Of a stretch of DNA of 64,000 nt, positions 8,506 to 17,818 are shown in pieces. The stretch comes from Roseibium suaedae. GTDB taxonomy: Bacteria; Pseudomonadota; Alphaproteobacteria; Rhizobiales; Stappiaceae. The stretch spans positions 806,001 to 870,000 of the forward strand of contig NZ_FRBW01000001.1 of assembly GCF_900142725.1 (NCBI RefSeq). Reading direction: 5' to 3'. Each line of letters begins with the position of its first letter. Within the stretch, counting starts at the first letter, position 1. Under the pieces are notes generated by a model. The model had not been told where the DNA came from. It saw only the letters and a program-made list of their open reading frames with translations, and searched no databases. The translations under genes were made by a program, and so were the position numbers.

Positions 8506-8943
8506 TCAGGCCTGCAATTTCTTCAGGCTGAGGTGCGGTTCACCGTCCGAGGTCTTTTCAACCGTCCTGCCGTCCGGACCTATCGTGGCATTCACCCGCT
8601 TTCGGAAGGCGGAGAAGCTGTCGAAGGCCACCACATCGACGGGCGTGTCGAAGTCGATTGCCAGACGGAACCATCCTTCCGCACCGATCCTCGACACGGA
8701 AACGAGCGTGCCGGTGAAGCTTTGATGCAGATAGGTTCCGCTGACCCGGTCGCCCGGAGACAGGGTGAGGTCTGGCTGATTGCCCTTGGCGGCAAACAGC
8801 GTGTTCCAGTCCCGGTAGCCATATTGGCGGGCAATGAGGTCCAATGCCTGGCCATGGCTGGGCGTTTGGCCACTGCCGGAAGGAAGGGCAGCTCTTAGCC
8901 GTTTGGCCTGAGCCTTGAGGTCGGTAATCGAGGGAAGTGTCAT
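8506..8943 (-). CDS. Glyoxalase-superfamily-associated small protein
   Basis: A 145-residue protein. The N-terminal 50 residues (ITDLKAQAKRLR, then SHGQALDLIARQYGYRDWNTL) match a short helical domain often annotated as glyoxalase-superfamily related. The remainder is a beta-rich domain (SPGDRVSGTYLHQSFTGTLVSV...). No metal-binding triad is visible, so enzymatic activity is doubtful. The ATG is chosen because it starts the recognisable domain and has GGAAAGG ten bases upstream; a longer frame reading further upstream has poor composition. Confidence 0.7.
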   Translation of the reverse strand: MTLPSITDLKAQAKRLRAALPSGSGQTPSHGQALDLIARQYGYRDWNTLFAAKGNQPDLTLSPGDRVSGTYLHQSFTGTLVSVSRIGAEGWFRLAIDFDTPVDVVAFDSFSAFRKRVNATIGPDGRTVEKTSDGEPHLSLKKLQA

Positions 8944-9143
8944 GGATCGCGCCTTTCCGCGGCCGCAGGCATTTCCATGTGATGGGGCCCGCATTGCCAT
9001 CGGCCTGCTTTTCGCAAAGGCTGATCTTGCCGGAAGCGGACGCTCAGGCCGCTGCCGCGAAGGTTTCACCATGGCCCTTGAGAGGCTGCGAGCGGCCGGG
9101 ACCTTCTGCCCAGCCGCCGAAATAGGAAGCCGCTGCGCCTTTG

Positions 9144-10568
9144 TCAAGATTGGGCCTGAAGCATGGCGCCCGGATTGAGAAGGCCCTTGGGATCGAGCGC
9201 AGCCTTGATCTTGCGCATCATCTCCAGCTCGACGTCGCTTTTGACCTCGGCAAGCAGTTCCCGCTTCATCCGGCCGATGCCGTGTTCTGCAGAGATCGAA
9301 CCGCCGAACTCCATGACGATGCCGTGGACCAGGGCGTTCATCTCGTCCCATTTCGACAGGAATGCCTCCCGGTCCCCATCGACCGGCTGGCTGATGTTGA
9401 AATGGATATTGCCGTCGCCAAGATGGCCGAAGGGCACGGGCCGGCAGCCGGGGATGAAGCCGATGACTGCGGCGATGGCCTGATCTAGGAAGTCCGGAAT
9501 GCGTCCGACCGGGACGGACACATCATGCTTGATGGAGCCGCCTTCCTTCTTCTGGACCTCCGACATGCCATGGCGCAGCCGCCAGAACTCGGTGACCTGT
9601 CCGACGGACTGGGCGATCGTCGCATCCTCGACCTCGCCTGCCTCGAAGGCTTCTGCGAGGATGGACTCCATCAGATCCTTCACCGGGAAAGCTTCCGAGC
9701 CGCTGGAGAGTTCCAGAAGGGCATACCACTGGTGCGGGGCAGTTAGCGGATCACGGGCACCGCTCAAGTGGGCGGTACAGAACTCCATGCCGATCCGCGG
9801 CATAATTTCGAAGCCGGTCAGAACCGGACCTGCCTGCGCCTTGGCCAGGGAAAACAGCTTCAGGGCGGCATGGGGATCGCGCATGCCGGCAAAAGCCGCC
9901 TCAAGTTTCTTCGGCCTGGGGAAAAGTTTGAGGGAGGCGGCCGTGATGACCCCCAAAGTGCCCTCTCCGCCGATAAATAATTGTTTCAAATCATAACCGG
10001 TATTGTCTTTCCGGAGGGTTCTGAGACCGTCCCAGACGTCCCCATTCGGGAGCACGACTTCCAGTCCCAGGACAAGATCGCGGGTGTTGCCATAAGCCAG
10101 AACCGCGGTGCCGCCGGCGTTGGAAGAGATGTTGCCGCCGATCTGGCAAGAGCCCTGAGAACCGAGCGAGAGAGGAAAAAGCCGGTCGGCTTTTTCCGCT
10201 TCCTGTTGCAGGGTTTCAAGCACGATGCCGCTGTCCACGGTGATCGTATAACCATCCGGATCAATGGCTCTGACAGAATTCATCCGGCTAAGGGAAAGGA
10301 CGATTTCTTCTTCGGTTTCCAAAGGGATCTGGGCTCCGACGAGCCCCGTATTGCCGCCTTGCGGAACGATCTTGAGGTGGTGCGCATAAGCATATTTCAT
10401 CACCGCACTGACCTCGGCGGTGGAGGCCGGGCGGAGCACGATCTGCGACTTGCCCTGATACTTGTCGCGCCACTCGCGCAGGTACGGCGCCTTGTCATCG
10501 TCGCGTGTCAGCACATGCGCCTCTCCGATGATCGCGGCAAATCCGGCTGCGTGGTTCAGGGGCTCCAT
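9144..10568 (-). CDS. FAD-linked oxidase (D-2-hydroxyacid dehydrogenase type)
   Basis: A protein of 474 residues with the two domains of the GlcD/D2HGDH family. The PCMH-type FAD-binding domain (about 35-220) contains VPQGGNTGLVG and a SNAGGTAVLAYGN segment; the C-terminal substrate domain has GHLGDGNIHFN and ends with SAEHGIGRMKRE and LDPKGLLNPG. Such enzymes oxidise D-2-hydroxy acids (D-lactate, D-2-hydroxyglutarate, glycolate) and pass electrons to a quinone or flavoprotein. The length and motifs fit D-2-hydroxyglutarate dehydrogenase best, but the substrate is inferred. It diverges from fabI. Confidence 0.88.
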   Translation of the reverse strand: MEPLNHAAGFAAIIGEAHVLTRDDDKAPYLREWRDKYQGKSQIVLRPASTAEVSAVMKYAYAHHLKIVPQGGNTGLVGAQIPLETEEEIVLSLSRMNSVRAIDPDGYTITVDSGIVLETLQQEAEKADRLFPLSLGSQGSCQIGGNISSNAGGTAVLAYGNTRDLVLGLEVVLPNGDVWDGLRTLRKDNTGYDLKQLFIGGEGTLGVITAASLKLFPRPKKLEAAFAGMRDPHAALKLFSLAKAQAGPVLTGFEIMPRIGMEFCTAHLSGARDPLTAPHQWYALLELSSGSEAFPVKDLMESILAEAFEAGEVEDATIAQSVGQVTEFWRLRHGMSEVQKKEGGSIKHDVSVPVGRIPDFLDQAIAAVIGFIPGCRPVPFGHLGDGNIHFNISQPVDGDREAFLSKWDEMNALVHGIVMEFGGSISAEHGIGRMKRELLAEVKSDVELEMMRKIKAALDPKGLLNPGAMLQAQS

Positions 10569-10740
10569 GAGCGCATGTCCTCATTTCTGAAAGGGTCAAA
10601 TCCGGGCGGTAACATAGTGGCAGGACCCTGAGCCGTCGACGGTTCATTCCGGTCTTGGCAGTCTTGAAGGATGAGGGGGGGTGTGCCATACGGTGCCGAC
10701 CCATTTGAGGGTGAGGGAAAGTATCCTTTTGGAGATGACG

Positions 10741-11559
10741 ATGGCGGGAACGCAGGGATTGATGAACGGCAAGCGCGGCCTGATTTTGGGCGTCGCGAAC
10801 AACAAGTCGATTGCCTGGGGAATTGCCAAGGCCTTGAGCGACGCCGGTGCAGAGCTCGCGCTGACCTATCAGGGTGATGCCCTGAAGAAGCGCGTTGAGC
10901 CGCTTGCCGAGCAGCTGGGCGCATATGTTGCTGGCCATTGCGACGTGACCGATCCCGAAACGATCGATGCCGTGTTCAAGGGCCTGGAAGAGAAGTGGGG
11001 CAAGATCGATTTTCTCGTTCATGCCGTTGCTTTCTCCGACAAGGATGAGCTGACCGGTCGTTATGTAGAGACCACCTCTGCCAACTTCGACCGCACCATG
11101 AACATCTCCGTCTATTCTCTGACCGCTGTCACCCAGCGCGCCGAGAAGCTGATGAGCGATGGCGGCTCCATCCTGACGCTGACCTATTACGGCGCCGAAA
11201 AGGTGATGCCGCATTACAATGTCATGGGTGTTGCCAAGGCGGCTCTTGAGGCAAGCGTCAAGTATCTCGCCATGGATCTCGGCCCGAAGAACATCCGCGT
11301 CAACGCGATTTCTGCCGGTCCGATCAAGACCCTGGCAGCTTCGGGTATCGGCGACTTCCGCTATATCCTGAAGTGGAACGAGTACAACTCGCCGCTGCGC
11401 CGCAATGTGACCATTGAAGATGTCGGCAACGGCGCTCTCTACCTGCTGTCCGACATGGGCGCAGGCGTCACCGGTGAAATCCAGCATGTTGACTGCGGCT
11501 ACAACATCGTCGGCATGAAGGCTGTCGATGCTCCGGATATTTCGGTCAACAAGGAATAA
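10741..11559 (+). CDS. fabI: Enoyl-ACP reductase FabI
   Basis: A 272-residue SDR-type enoyl-[acyl-carrier-protein] reductase (NADH), the last reducing step of each fatty acid elongation round. The cofactor loop GVANNKSIAWGIA (17-29) and the catalytic Tyr159-x6-Lys166 are those of FabI rather than ordinary SDRs. The second ATG of the frame is used because it has GGAG six bases upstream and aligns with family N-termini. Transcription ends at a strong terminator just downstream. Confidence 0.95.
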   Translation: MAGTQGLMNGKRGLILGVANNKSIAWGIAKALSDAGAELALTYQGDALKKRVEPLAEQLGAYVAGHCDVTDPETIDAVFKGLEEKWGKIDFLVHAVAFSDKDELTGRYVETTSANFDRTMNISVYSLTAVTQRAEKLMSDGGSILTLTYYGAEKVMPHYNVMGVAKAALEASVKYLAMDLGPKNIRVNAISAGPIKTLAASGIGDFRYILKWNEYNSPLRRNVTIEDVGNGALYLLSDMGAGVTGEIQHVDCGYNIVGMKAVDAPDISVNKE

Positions 11560-11577
11560 GGGCCTTTGGTCCTGATC

Positions 11578-11603
11578 AAGCCGGCCTTCGGGCCGGCTTT
11601 TTT
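11578..11603 (+). terminator. Rho-independent terminator of fabI
   Basis: A 9-bp GC-rich stem (AAGCCGGCC / GGCCGGCTT) with a TTCG tetraloop and a following T run, 19 bases past the fabI stop. Confidence 0.9.
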
Positions 11604-11709
11604 GTTTCTGCCATTCTTGCCTTTTATATTGCGCTGGCCTTATCTCGAAGGCCCTCCCGCCGGACACCCGTCCGCACTGTTTTCAAGAAAAGCCCGCACC
11701 GGAGATTTC

Positions 11710-12327
11710 ATGACTTCGACGCCCGCCACCTACAATCCGGAATTTCTCATCTTCATCCGTCACGGTCAGACGAGCTGGAATGCAGAAGGCCGGATGCAAG
11801 GCCAGAAGGACATTCCGCTGAACAGCATCGGCGAAGTCCAGGCCAGCGGCAACGGCGAACGGCTGAAGGCCTTTTTCGCGGAAGAAGGGCTGAGTGCCTC
11901 CGGGTTTGATTGGGTTTCCTCGCCGCTTGGCCGCACACGGGCGACCATGGAACGCTTGCGCAAGGCCATGGATCTCACCCCTGAGGACTATCGTCTACAG
12001 GACATTCTGAAGGAAATTTCCTTCGGGGACTGGGAAGGCTTCACTCTGGAAGAGCTCGCCGAGCAGGAGCCGGATCTCGTCGCGAAGCGCCGTCTCGACA
12101 AATGGGGTTTCGTGCCGCCAAAGGGTGAAAGCTACGAAATGCTTTCCGGCCGGATCGAAAGCTGGCTGGTGTCCCTGGACAGGCCGAGCGTCGTGGTGGC
12201 CCATGGGGGCGTCTTCCGTGTGCTGAGAGGGCTGCTTGAACGCCTCGATACCACCGTGATCCCAAAGCTTGATGTGCCCCAGGACAAAGTGTTCGTCTGG
12301 CGGGACGGCCAGTTCCGCTGGGTGTGA
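11710..12327 (+). CDS. Histidine phosphatase family protein
   Basis: A 205-residue protein of the phosphoglycerate-mutase-like fold. The phosphohistidine motif is FIRHGQTSWN (His18), followed by the SSPLGRTRATM segment with the conserved Arg and the second catalytic histidine in VVVAHGGVFR. Substrate unknown; it could be a sugar-phosphate or nucleotide phosphatase. A GGAG motif five bases before the ATG supports this start, and the fabI terminator upstream gives it a separate promoter. Confidence 0.9.
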   Translation: MTSTPATYNPEFLIFIRHGQTSWNAEGRMQGQKDIPLNSIGEVQASGNGERLKAFFAEEGLSASGFDWVSSPLGRTRATMERLRKAMDLTPEDYRLQDILKEISFGDWEGFTLEELAEQEPDLVAKRRLDKWGFVPPKGESYEMLSGRIESWLVSLDRPSVVVAHGGVFRVLRGLLERLDTTVIPKLDVPQDKVFVWRDGQFRWV

Positions 12328-12438
12328 GCAAAGGGCTTCCCTTCACATCACTTCCACGCCATCGTGACAGTGTCCGGGGTGCAGCCTGCAATCCGGTCAC
12401 CCGTATATTGCGTAAGCGGCAGGGGAAAAGGAGAGGCC

Positions 12439-13632
12439 ATGTCTGCGGCTGAAGACTTCTTCTATCGGGATCTGCCCGCGTTTGCCGACTTCAACACGGT
12501 CGGTGACACGGCTTCCTATCGGCCGGTTCCTGGCGATTGGGTGGTGCTGGCCTCCGATATCGTGCGCTCCCGCGACGCCATAGCGGCCGGCCGCTACAAG
12601 GACGTGAACATGATCGCGGCTGCGGTCATCTCGGCGGTTCTGAACCGGGTGGGCCGTGACAAGGTGCCGTTCGTCTTCGGTGGGGATGGTGCATTCCTGC
12701 TTGTCGCCGCTTCCGATGAAGAGGCAGGCCGGGAGGCGCTGGCAGGCATTGCCCGGCTGGCTCACGAGGAATCTGCGCTGGATCTGCGAATTGCCGCCAT
12801 TCCTGTTGCACACTTGCGGGCGCAGGGGGCGGATATCCTGCTGCGGAAATATGAGCTCGGTCCTGACACCTATCTTGCCATGGCCATTGGCGACGGCCTT
12901 GAGCTGGCCGACCGGATCCTGAAGGATCCGGAGGAGGTCAAACCCTTTGCCGTCCGGATCGAAAGCCCGCCACGGCCCAATCTTGACGGCCTCTCCTGCC
13001 GCTGGGAGCCCTTGCCATCGGAGCGTGGCCGGATCGCCTCTCTCATCATCAAGCCGCGCCGGATTGGGGCGGGGCTGGTGCCTCTGGCCGAAATTCAGGA
13101 AGGTATCCGGGATATTGTCGGAAGAGATCCTTTTGGCGAAACGGTGGATGCCAATCACGTCACGCCGTCCAGGCTCCGCTTCAAGTTTCCGCCCCCGGGC
13201 CTGTCGCTGGAGGCTGGCTATGCCGGGGCGAACTGGAGCCGGAGCCTGCAATGGCTGAAGGGCGCGCTGCAGAGCCTTGCCTTCGTGATCTCCTACAGGA
13301 CCGGCTGGACGATCGGTCCGCTCAACCGCGACCGCTATCTGAAGGAGATCAGCCGCCAGACCGATCATCGCAAGCTCGATGATTCCCTGCGCCTGGTGCT
13401 GGATGTGACCCTTGAACAGCTTGAGAGCCTGAAGGCCTATCTGGAGACTGCCTTCCGCAATGGCCGTCTGGTCTTCGGCCTGCACGAGGCGGACAGTGCC
13501 TTGATGACCTGTTTCGTCTCGGATCTCGGGGCAAGCCATCATGTGCATTTCATCGATGGGGCAGATGGCGGCCTTTCCATGGCAGCAACTGACTTCAAGC
13601 AGCGACTTGCCTCGCTCAGCATGGGGGTCTGA
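12439..13632 (+). CDS. DUF3095 protein
   Basis: A 397-residue cytoplasmic protein matching DUF3095 over its whole length. Typical marks are DWVVLASDIVRSRDAI near residue 40, the FVFGGDGAFLLV segment near 80 and SYRTGWTIGPLNRDRYLKE late in the protein. The N-terminal half resembles nucleotide-cyclase folds (GGDGA), but I would not call it an active cyclase. Function unknown. The ATG follows AAAGGAGAGG at ideal distance. Confidence 0.85.
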   Translation: MSAAEDFFYRDLPAFADFNTVGDTASYRPVPGDWVVLASDIVRSRDAIAAGRYKDVNMIAAAVISAVLNRVGRDKVPFVFGGDGAFLLVAASDEEAGREALAGIARLAHEESALDLRIAAIPVAHLRAQGADILLRKYELGPDTYLAMAIGDGLELADRILKDPEEVKPFAVRIESPPRPNLDGLSCRWEPLPSERGRIASLIIKPRRIGAGLVPLAEIQEGIRDIVGRDPFGETVDANHVTPSRLRFKFPPPGLSLEAGYAGANWSRSLQWLKGALQSLAFVISYRTGWTIGPLNRDRYLKEISRQTDHRKLDDSLRLVLDVTLEQLESLKAYLETAFRNGRLVFGLHEADSALMTCFVSDLGASHHVHFIDGADGGLSMAATDFKQRLASLSMGV

Positions 13633-13744
13633 GGTCTTTCCACTCTGCTTCCGCACTTGAGATCGGCGTGCCTATGGCTTATCGCTTGCGCCAAGATATC
13701 AAGCGGATCCGGAGCGTTCCGGACCGGCAGAGGGAAGCCAAGGC

Positions 13745-14830
13745 ATGTCGCATAATTCGTTCGGCCATCTGTTTCGCGTGACCACCTGGGGCGAAAGTCA
13801 CGGACCGGCGATCGGCTGTGTCGTCGATGGCTGCCCCTCGCTGATCCCGCTCACCGAGGCCGACATCCAGGGCTTCATGGAAAAGCGCAAGCCGGGTCAG
13901 TCCAAGTATACGACCCAGCGCCGCGAGCCGGATGAAGTGAAGATCCTGTCCGGCGTCATGGTGGATGAGGACGGTGTCCAGAAGACTACCGGCACACCGA
14001 TTTCGCTCTTCGTTGAAAACACCGACCAGCGCTCCAAGGATTATTCCGAGATCAAGGACCGGTTCCGCCCGGGCCACGCGGATTTCACCTATGATGCCAA
14101 GTATGGCATCCGCGACTATCGCGGCGGCGGCCGGTCTTCTGCCCGTGAAACGGCTATGCGGGTTGCCGCCGGGGCTGTTGCCCGCAAGGTCATTCCGGGT
14201 GTCACCATCCGCGCTGCGCTGGTGCAGGTCGGTCCGCACAAGATCAACCGGAACAACTGGGACTGGGCCGAGATCGACAACAACCCGTTCTTCTGCCCGG
14301 ACGTGGAAGCGGCTTCCCTGTGGGCCGAGTATCTGGATGGCGTGCGCAAGGCTGGCTCTTCTGTCGGCGCTGTCGTCGAGGTCATTGCCGAAGGCGTTCC
14401 TGCCGGTTGGGGCGCGCCGCTTTATGGCAAGCTCGACACGGATCTGACGGCAGCGATGATGTCCATCAATGCGGTCAAGGGCGTGGAAATCGGCAATGGT
14501 TTTGAAGCTGCCTGCCTGACAGGCGAGGAAAATGCCGACGAGATCCGTATGGGTGCCGAGGGCAAGCCGGTGTTCCTGACCAACAATTCCGGTGGCGTTC
14601 TGGGCGGCATTTCCAACGGTGATCCGCTGGTCGTTCGCTTCGCGGTCAAGCCGACTTCTTCCATTCTGACCGAGCGCAAGTCCATCACCCGTCAGGGTGA
14701 GGAAGTGGACGTGATGACCAAGGGCCGTCATGACCCCTGCGTTGGTATCCGGGCGGTGCCAGTGGGCGAGGCGATGATGGCTTGCGTGCTGGCTGACCAT
14801 TTCCTGCGCCACCGCGGCCAGATCGGCTGA
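13745..14830 (+). CDS. aroC: Chorismate synthase
   Basis: At 361 residues it is full-length AroC. It converts 5-enolpyruvylshikimate-3-phosphate to chorismate, the last shikimate step, using reduced FMN. Signatures: the N-terminal [20 protein letters not shown], the [18 protein letters not shown] block, and the C-terminal [18 protein letters not shown]. The gene is followed by a weak hairpin and then a separate hydrolase gene. Confidence 0.97.
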   Translation: MSHNSFGHLFRVTTWGESHGPAIGCVVDGCPSLIPLTEADIQGFMEKRKPGQSKYTTQRREPDEVKILSGVMVDEDGVQKTTGTPISLFVENTDQRSKDYSEIKDRFRPGHADFTYDAKYGIRDYRGGGRSSARETAMRVAAGAVARKVIPGVTIRAALVQVGPHKINRNNWDWAEIDNNPFFCPDVEAASLWAEYLDGVRKAGSSVGAVVEVIAEGVPAGWGAPLYGKLDTDLTAAMMSINAVKGVEIGNGFEAACLTGEENADEIRMGAEGKPVFLTNNSGGVLGGISNGDPLVVRFAVKPTSSILTERKSITRQGEEVDVMTKGRHDPCVGIRAVPVGEAMMACVLADHFLRHRGQIG

Positions 14831-14850
14831 GGCGATCACATCTTTGCGAG

Positions 14851-14872
14851 CAGGGCGGAAAATCCCGCCCTG
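14851..14872 (+). terminator. Possible terminator after aroC
   Basis: An 8-bp stem (CAGGGCGG / CCGCCCTG) with a 6-nt loop, 21 bases past the aroC stop. The tail (TTACGTTT) is only partly T-rich, so termination may be incomplete. Confidence 0.45.
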
Positions 14873-14978
14873 TTACGTTTGGATACAAACTTCGGGGTGG
14901 GCAGGCCCGCTCCGGACTGCTTCACTTCCCTCCGAAGTGCGCGGTTCCCAGGAACCGGTCACCAGACAGGAGGGAACG

Positions 14979-15884
14979 ATGAACGAGATGACGCCCGTAC
15001 GCCGCAAGACGGCCAAGGACTTCCCGCAGGAACTGCTCGAACTCTACGATTTCTATGCCCATGGCAAGATTAGCAAGCGTGAATTCCTGGACAAGGCCGC
15101 CCGCTTCGCGGTCGCAGGTGTCACCGCTGGCATGCTGCTGGACCAGTTGAAGCCGGACTATGCTCTGGCACAGCAAGTCGCTCCCGACGATGCCGGCATC
15201 GAGACCAACCGCATCAGCTATCCCTCGCCAAACGGCAATGGCGAGGTGAACGGCTATCTGGTGAAGCCTGCCGGGGCGACGGGCAAATTGCCGGCCATTC
15301 TGGTCATCCATGAGAACCGGGGCCTCAACCCCTATATCGAAGATGTCGCCCGCCGCATGGCCAAGGCCGGGTTCCTGGCGCTGGCGCCCGATGGCCTGAC
15401 GTCCGTGGGCGGCTATCCCGGCAATGATGACGAGGGCCGTGAACTCCAGAAGAAGGTCGACCCGACGAAACTGATGAATGACTTTTTTGCAGGTTTCGAA
15501 TTCCTGCTGAAGCATGAGGCCTCCACCGGCAAGGTCGGAGCGGTCGGCTTCTGCTATGGCGGTGGTGTCGTGAATGCGATTGCGGTGGCCTATCCGGAGC
15601 TCTCTGCCGGTGTGCCCTTCTATGGCCGTCAGCCGTCAGCAGAAGACGTTCCGGCAATCAAGGCGCCGTTGATGATCCAGTATGGCGCCCTGGATGAGCG
15701 CATCAATGCCGGATGGCCGGCCTTTGAAGAGGCGCTCAAGGCCAACAACAAGACCTATGAGGCCTATATCTACGAGGGGGCCAACCATGGCTTCCACAAT
15801 GACACGACGCCCCGATACGACGAGGCGCAGGCGAAACTGGCGGAAGAACGCACCATCGCCTTCTTCAAGAAATACCTTTCCTGA
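14979..15884 (+). CDS. Dienelactone hydrolase family protein (YghX-like)
   Basis: A 301-residue alpha/beta hydrolase. The triad of dienelactone hydrolases can be placed: nucleophile Cys192 in GFCYGGG, Asp239 in GALDERI and His270 in GANHGFH, with Glu112 in HENRG as the partner that primes Cys in DLH. The first 65 residues ([21 protein letters not shown], then ALAQ) look like an atypical Tat/Sec export segment, as in YghX. Substrate unknown. The ATG has a strong AGGAGGG ribosome site. A terminator follows. Confidence 0.85.
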   Translation: MNEMTPVRRKTAKDFPQELLELYDFYAHGKISKREFLDKAARFAVAGVTAGMLLDQLKPDYALAQQVAPDDAGIETNRISYPSPNGNGEVNGYLVKPAGATGKLPAILVIHENRGLNPYIEDVARRMAKAGFLALAPDGLTSVGGYPGNDDEGRELQKKVDPTKLMNDFFAGFEFLLKHEASTGKVGAVGFCYGGGVVNAIAVAYPELSAGVPFYGRQPSAEDVPAIKAPLMIQYGALDERINAGWPAFEEALKANNKTYEAYIYEGANHGFHNDTTPRYDEAQAKLAEERTIAFFKKYLS

Positions 15885-15906
15885 CCTGACGCCTGTTCCT
15901 TCAAGA

Positions 15907-15940
15907 GAAGCGCCCGGACCCCCGCCCGGGCGCTTCTTTT
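15907..15940 (+). terminator. Rho-independent terminator of the hydrolase gene
   Basis: An 11-bp stem (GAAGCGCCCGG / CCGGGCGCTTC) with an 8-nt loop followed by TTTTG. It stands between converging genes, so it may also block read-through from the TRAP permease gene. Confidence 0.82.
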
Positions 15941-15943
15941 GTT

Positions 15944-17743
15944 TCAGACCGCAGCCCAGGCGAAGACGGCAACAAGGCCAAGGGCAATGAGCCCGAGTTT
16001 GGCTGCAAGGTTGCGCACCCCGATCAGGCCGTAGGAGATCAGGCCCAGGCCGGCCGCAATGCGGGCGAAGGCGAAGAGGGCCATGACCGGGTCATCCGTC
16101 AGGCGCAGCACGTTCGGATTGGCGATCATGCCGAGCGGGATGATGTAGAGGCCGACGCCGAGCGCCATGGCGGTCAGGGCGACCTTCAACCAGTTTTCTC
16201 CGATCATGCCCGCCGCGATGAAGACCGCGCCGCAGACGGGCGGCGTGATGGTCGACAGCAGCGCGAACCAGAAAACGAAGAGATGTGCCTGCAACGGCTC
16301 GAGGCCGAGACGGGTGAGGGCCGGACCTGCCACGGAGATGCAGATGACATAGGCCGCCGTGGTCGGCACTTCCATGCCAAGGATGAGGCAGGCAAGCGCC
16401 GTCAGAAGCAGTGAGGGCCAGAGCATCTCGTTGGACCCGGACAGGATCAGCGAGGTGATCTTGACGCCAAGGCCCGTGATCGACAGCACGCCGATAATGA
16501 TTGAGGCGCAGAGGATGATCGAAGCGATCATTGCCACCTGGCGGGCGGCGGAGAGGACCGCATTCTCCAGCTTCAGGGCGATTTCCCGCGGGCGGATCTG
16601 CAGCTTGCCATTGATCAGCAGCATCAGGGCGCCGGCGATGATGGCAAGGCACGCAGCATATTGCGCCGTGTACTGGATGACGAACATGCCCCAGAGCAGG
16701 ACCGCGAAGGGAACCAGAAAGAAGGCCGAGGTGACGAGCACATCGCGCAGGGCAGGCCGATCTTCCTCGGCAAGACCTTTCAGCTCGAAGCGCCGCGCAT
16801 AGGCATTGATGCCGATCCAGACTGCCAGAAAGTAGAGCACTGCCGGAAGGATCGCTGCGGCCATGATGGACGTGTAGGGAATGCCCGTCAGCTCGACCAT
16901 GACGAAGGCACCTGCGCCCATCAGGGGCGGCATGATCTGGCCGCCGGAAGAGGCGACAGCTTCCACGGCAGCTGCCAGCCGCTTCGGGTATCCGAGCCTG
17001 GTCATGGCGGGCAGGGTAATGGCGCCGGTCGAGGCCACGTTTGCAGAAGCCGAGCCCGAGATCGAGCCGAACAGCGCAGAGGAGATCACGGAGACCTTGG
17101 CGGCCCCGCCCTTGAGGCGCCCTGCTGCAGAGGAGGCAAGGTTCATGAAGCCTTGTCCGGCTTCCCCTGCGTTCAGGACCGCGCCGAAGATGACGAAGAT
17201 CGAGACCACCGAGACGGAAACGCCGGTCAGGCTGCCCCAGATGCCGCCTTCGGCAATGGTCAGCGTGCCGAGGAAGCTTTCCAGAGGGGTGCCGGAATGG
17301 CCGAATTCTCCGGGAATATGCTGGCCGAAAAGGCCATAGGCAAGGGCGGCCAACGCCACCAGCGGCAAGGGCCAGCCGATCGCCCGGCGGGCGGCCTCTA
17401 GCACGACGAGCAGCAAGGTGACGGAGATCACCACCTGGAAGTTGCCCTCCAGGAACCCGTACTGGTCATTGAGCATGTCTTCGTTCAGGGCCGTCCAGAG
17501 GCAGGCAGCTACCCCGGCAAGCGTCAGGACGATGCCACTGAGACGTGCGCACTGGCTTTTTGCGGTAAAGACGAAAATCCAGGGAAGCGCCAGGGCCATG
17601 TGCAAGGGGCGGCTCACCAGATTGGGAACCAGGCCCGAAAAAATGAGGCTGATGTGGAATGCCGTCAGCAGGAGCGCGAGGCAAAAGCAGAACAGGCGCG
17701 AGGCGGAAGACTGGGGGGTATCCGAAAGGAGTTCGGCAGACAT
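15944..17743 (-). CDS. TRAP transporter fused permease (TAXI type)
   Basis: A membrane protein of about 599 residues matching the 4TM/12TM fusion of TRAP transporters: a DctQ-like N-terminal part (about 1-150) joined to a DctM-like large permease. Recognisable segments include SAASGGQIMPPLMGAGAF-like text (ASSGGQIMPPLMGAGAFVM) and the TPPVCGAVFIAAGMI region. Such fused permeases work with TAXI binding proteins, and one is encoded just upstream. Uptake is driven by an ion gradient; substrates are often dicarboxylates or glutamate-like acids. The ATG is used because the longer TTG-started frame begins inside a hairpin. Confidence 0.9.
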   Translation of the reverse strand: MSAELLSDTPQSSASRLFCFCLALLLTAFHISLIFSGLVPNLVSRPLHMALALPWIFVFTAKSQCARLSGIVLTLAGVAACLWTALNEDMLNDQYGFLEGNFQVVISVTLLLVVLEAARRAIGWPLPLVALAALAYGLFGQHIPGEFGHSGTPLESFLGTLTIAEGGIWGSLTGVSVSVVSIFVIFGAVLNAGEAGQGFMNLASSAAGRLKGGAAKVSVISSALFGSISGSASANVASTGAITLPAMTRLGYPKRLAAAVEAVASSGGQIMPPLMGAGAFVMVELTGIPYTSIMAAAILPAVLYFLAVWIGINAYARRFELKGLAEEDRPALRDVLVTSAFFLVPFAVLLWGMFVIQYTAQYAACLAIIAGALMLLINGKLQIRPREIALKLENAVLSAARQVAMIASIILCASIIIGVLSITGLGVKITSLILSGSNEMLWPSLLLTALACLILGMEVPTTAAYVICISVAGPALTRLGLEPLQAHLFVFWFALLSTITPPVCGAVFIAAGMIGENWLKVALTAMALGVGLYIIPLGMIANPNVLRLTDDPVMALFAFARIAAGLGLISYGLIGVRNLAAKLGLIALGLVAVFAWAAV

Positions 17744-17762
17744 GGCGGGTATCCGGAGAGGC

Positions 17763-17792
17763 AAAAGACCGGGCGCTTTGACACGCCCGGTC
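17763..17792 (-). terminator. Intercistronic hairpin between TAXI binding protein and permease
   Basis: A perfect 9-bp stem (GACCGGGCG / CGCCCGGTC) with an 8-nt loop, followed on the minus strand by TTTTG. It lies between the binding-protein gene and its permease, where partial termination or 3'-end protection would give more binding protein than permease. Confidence 0.65.
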
Positions 17793-17818
17793 CTGGTGAG
17801 CTTGATATCGGAAAACGC

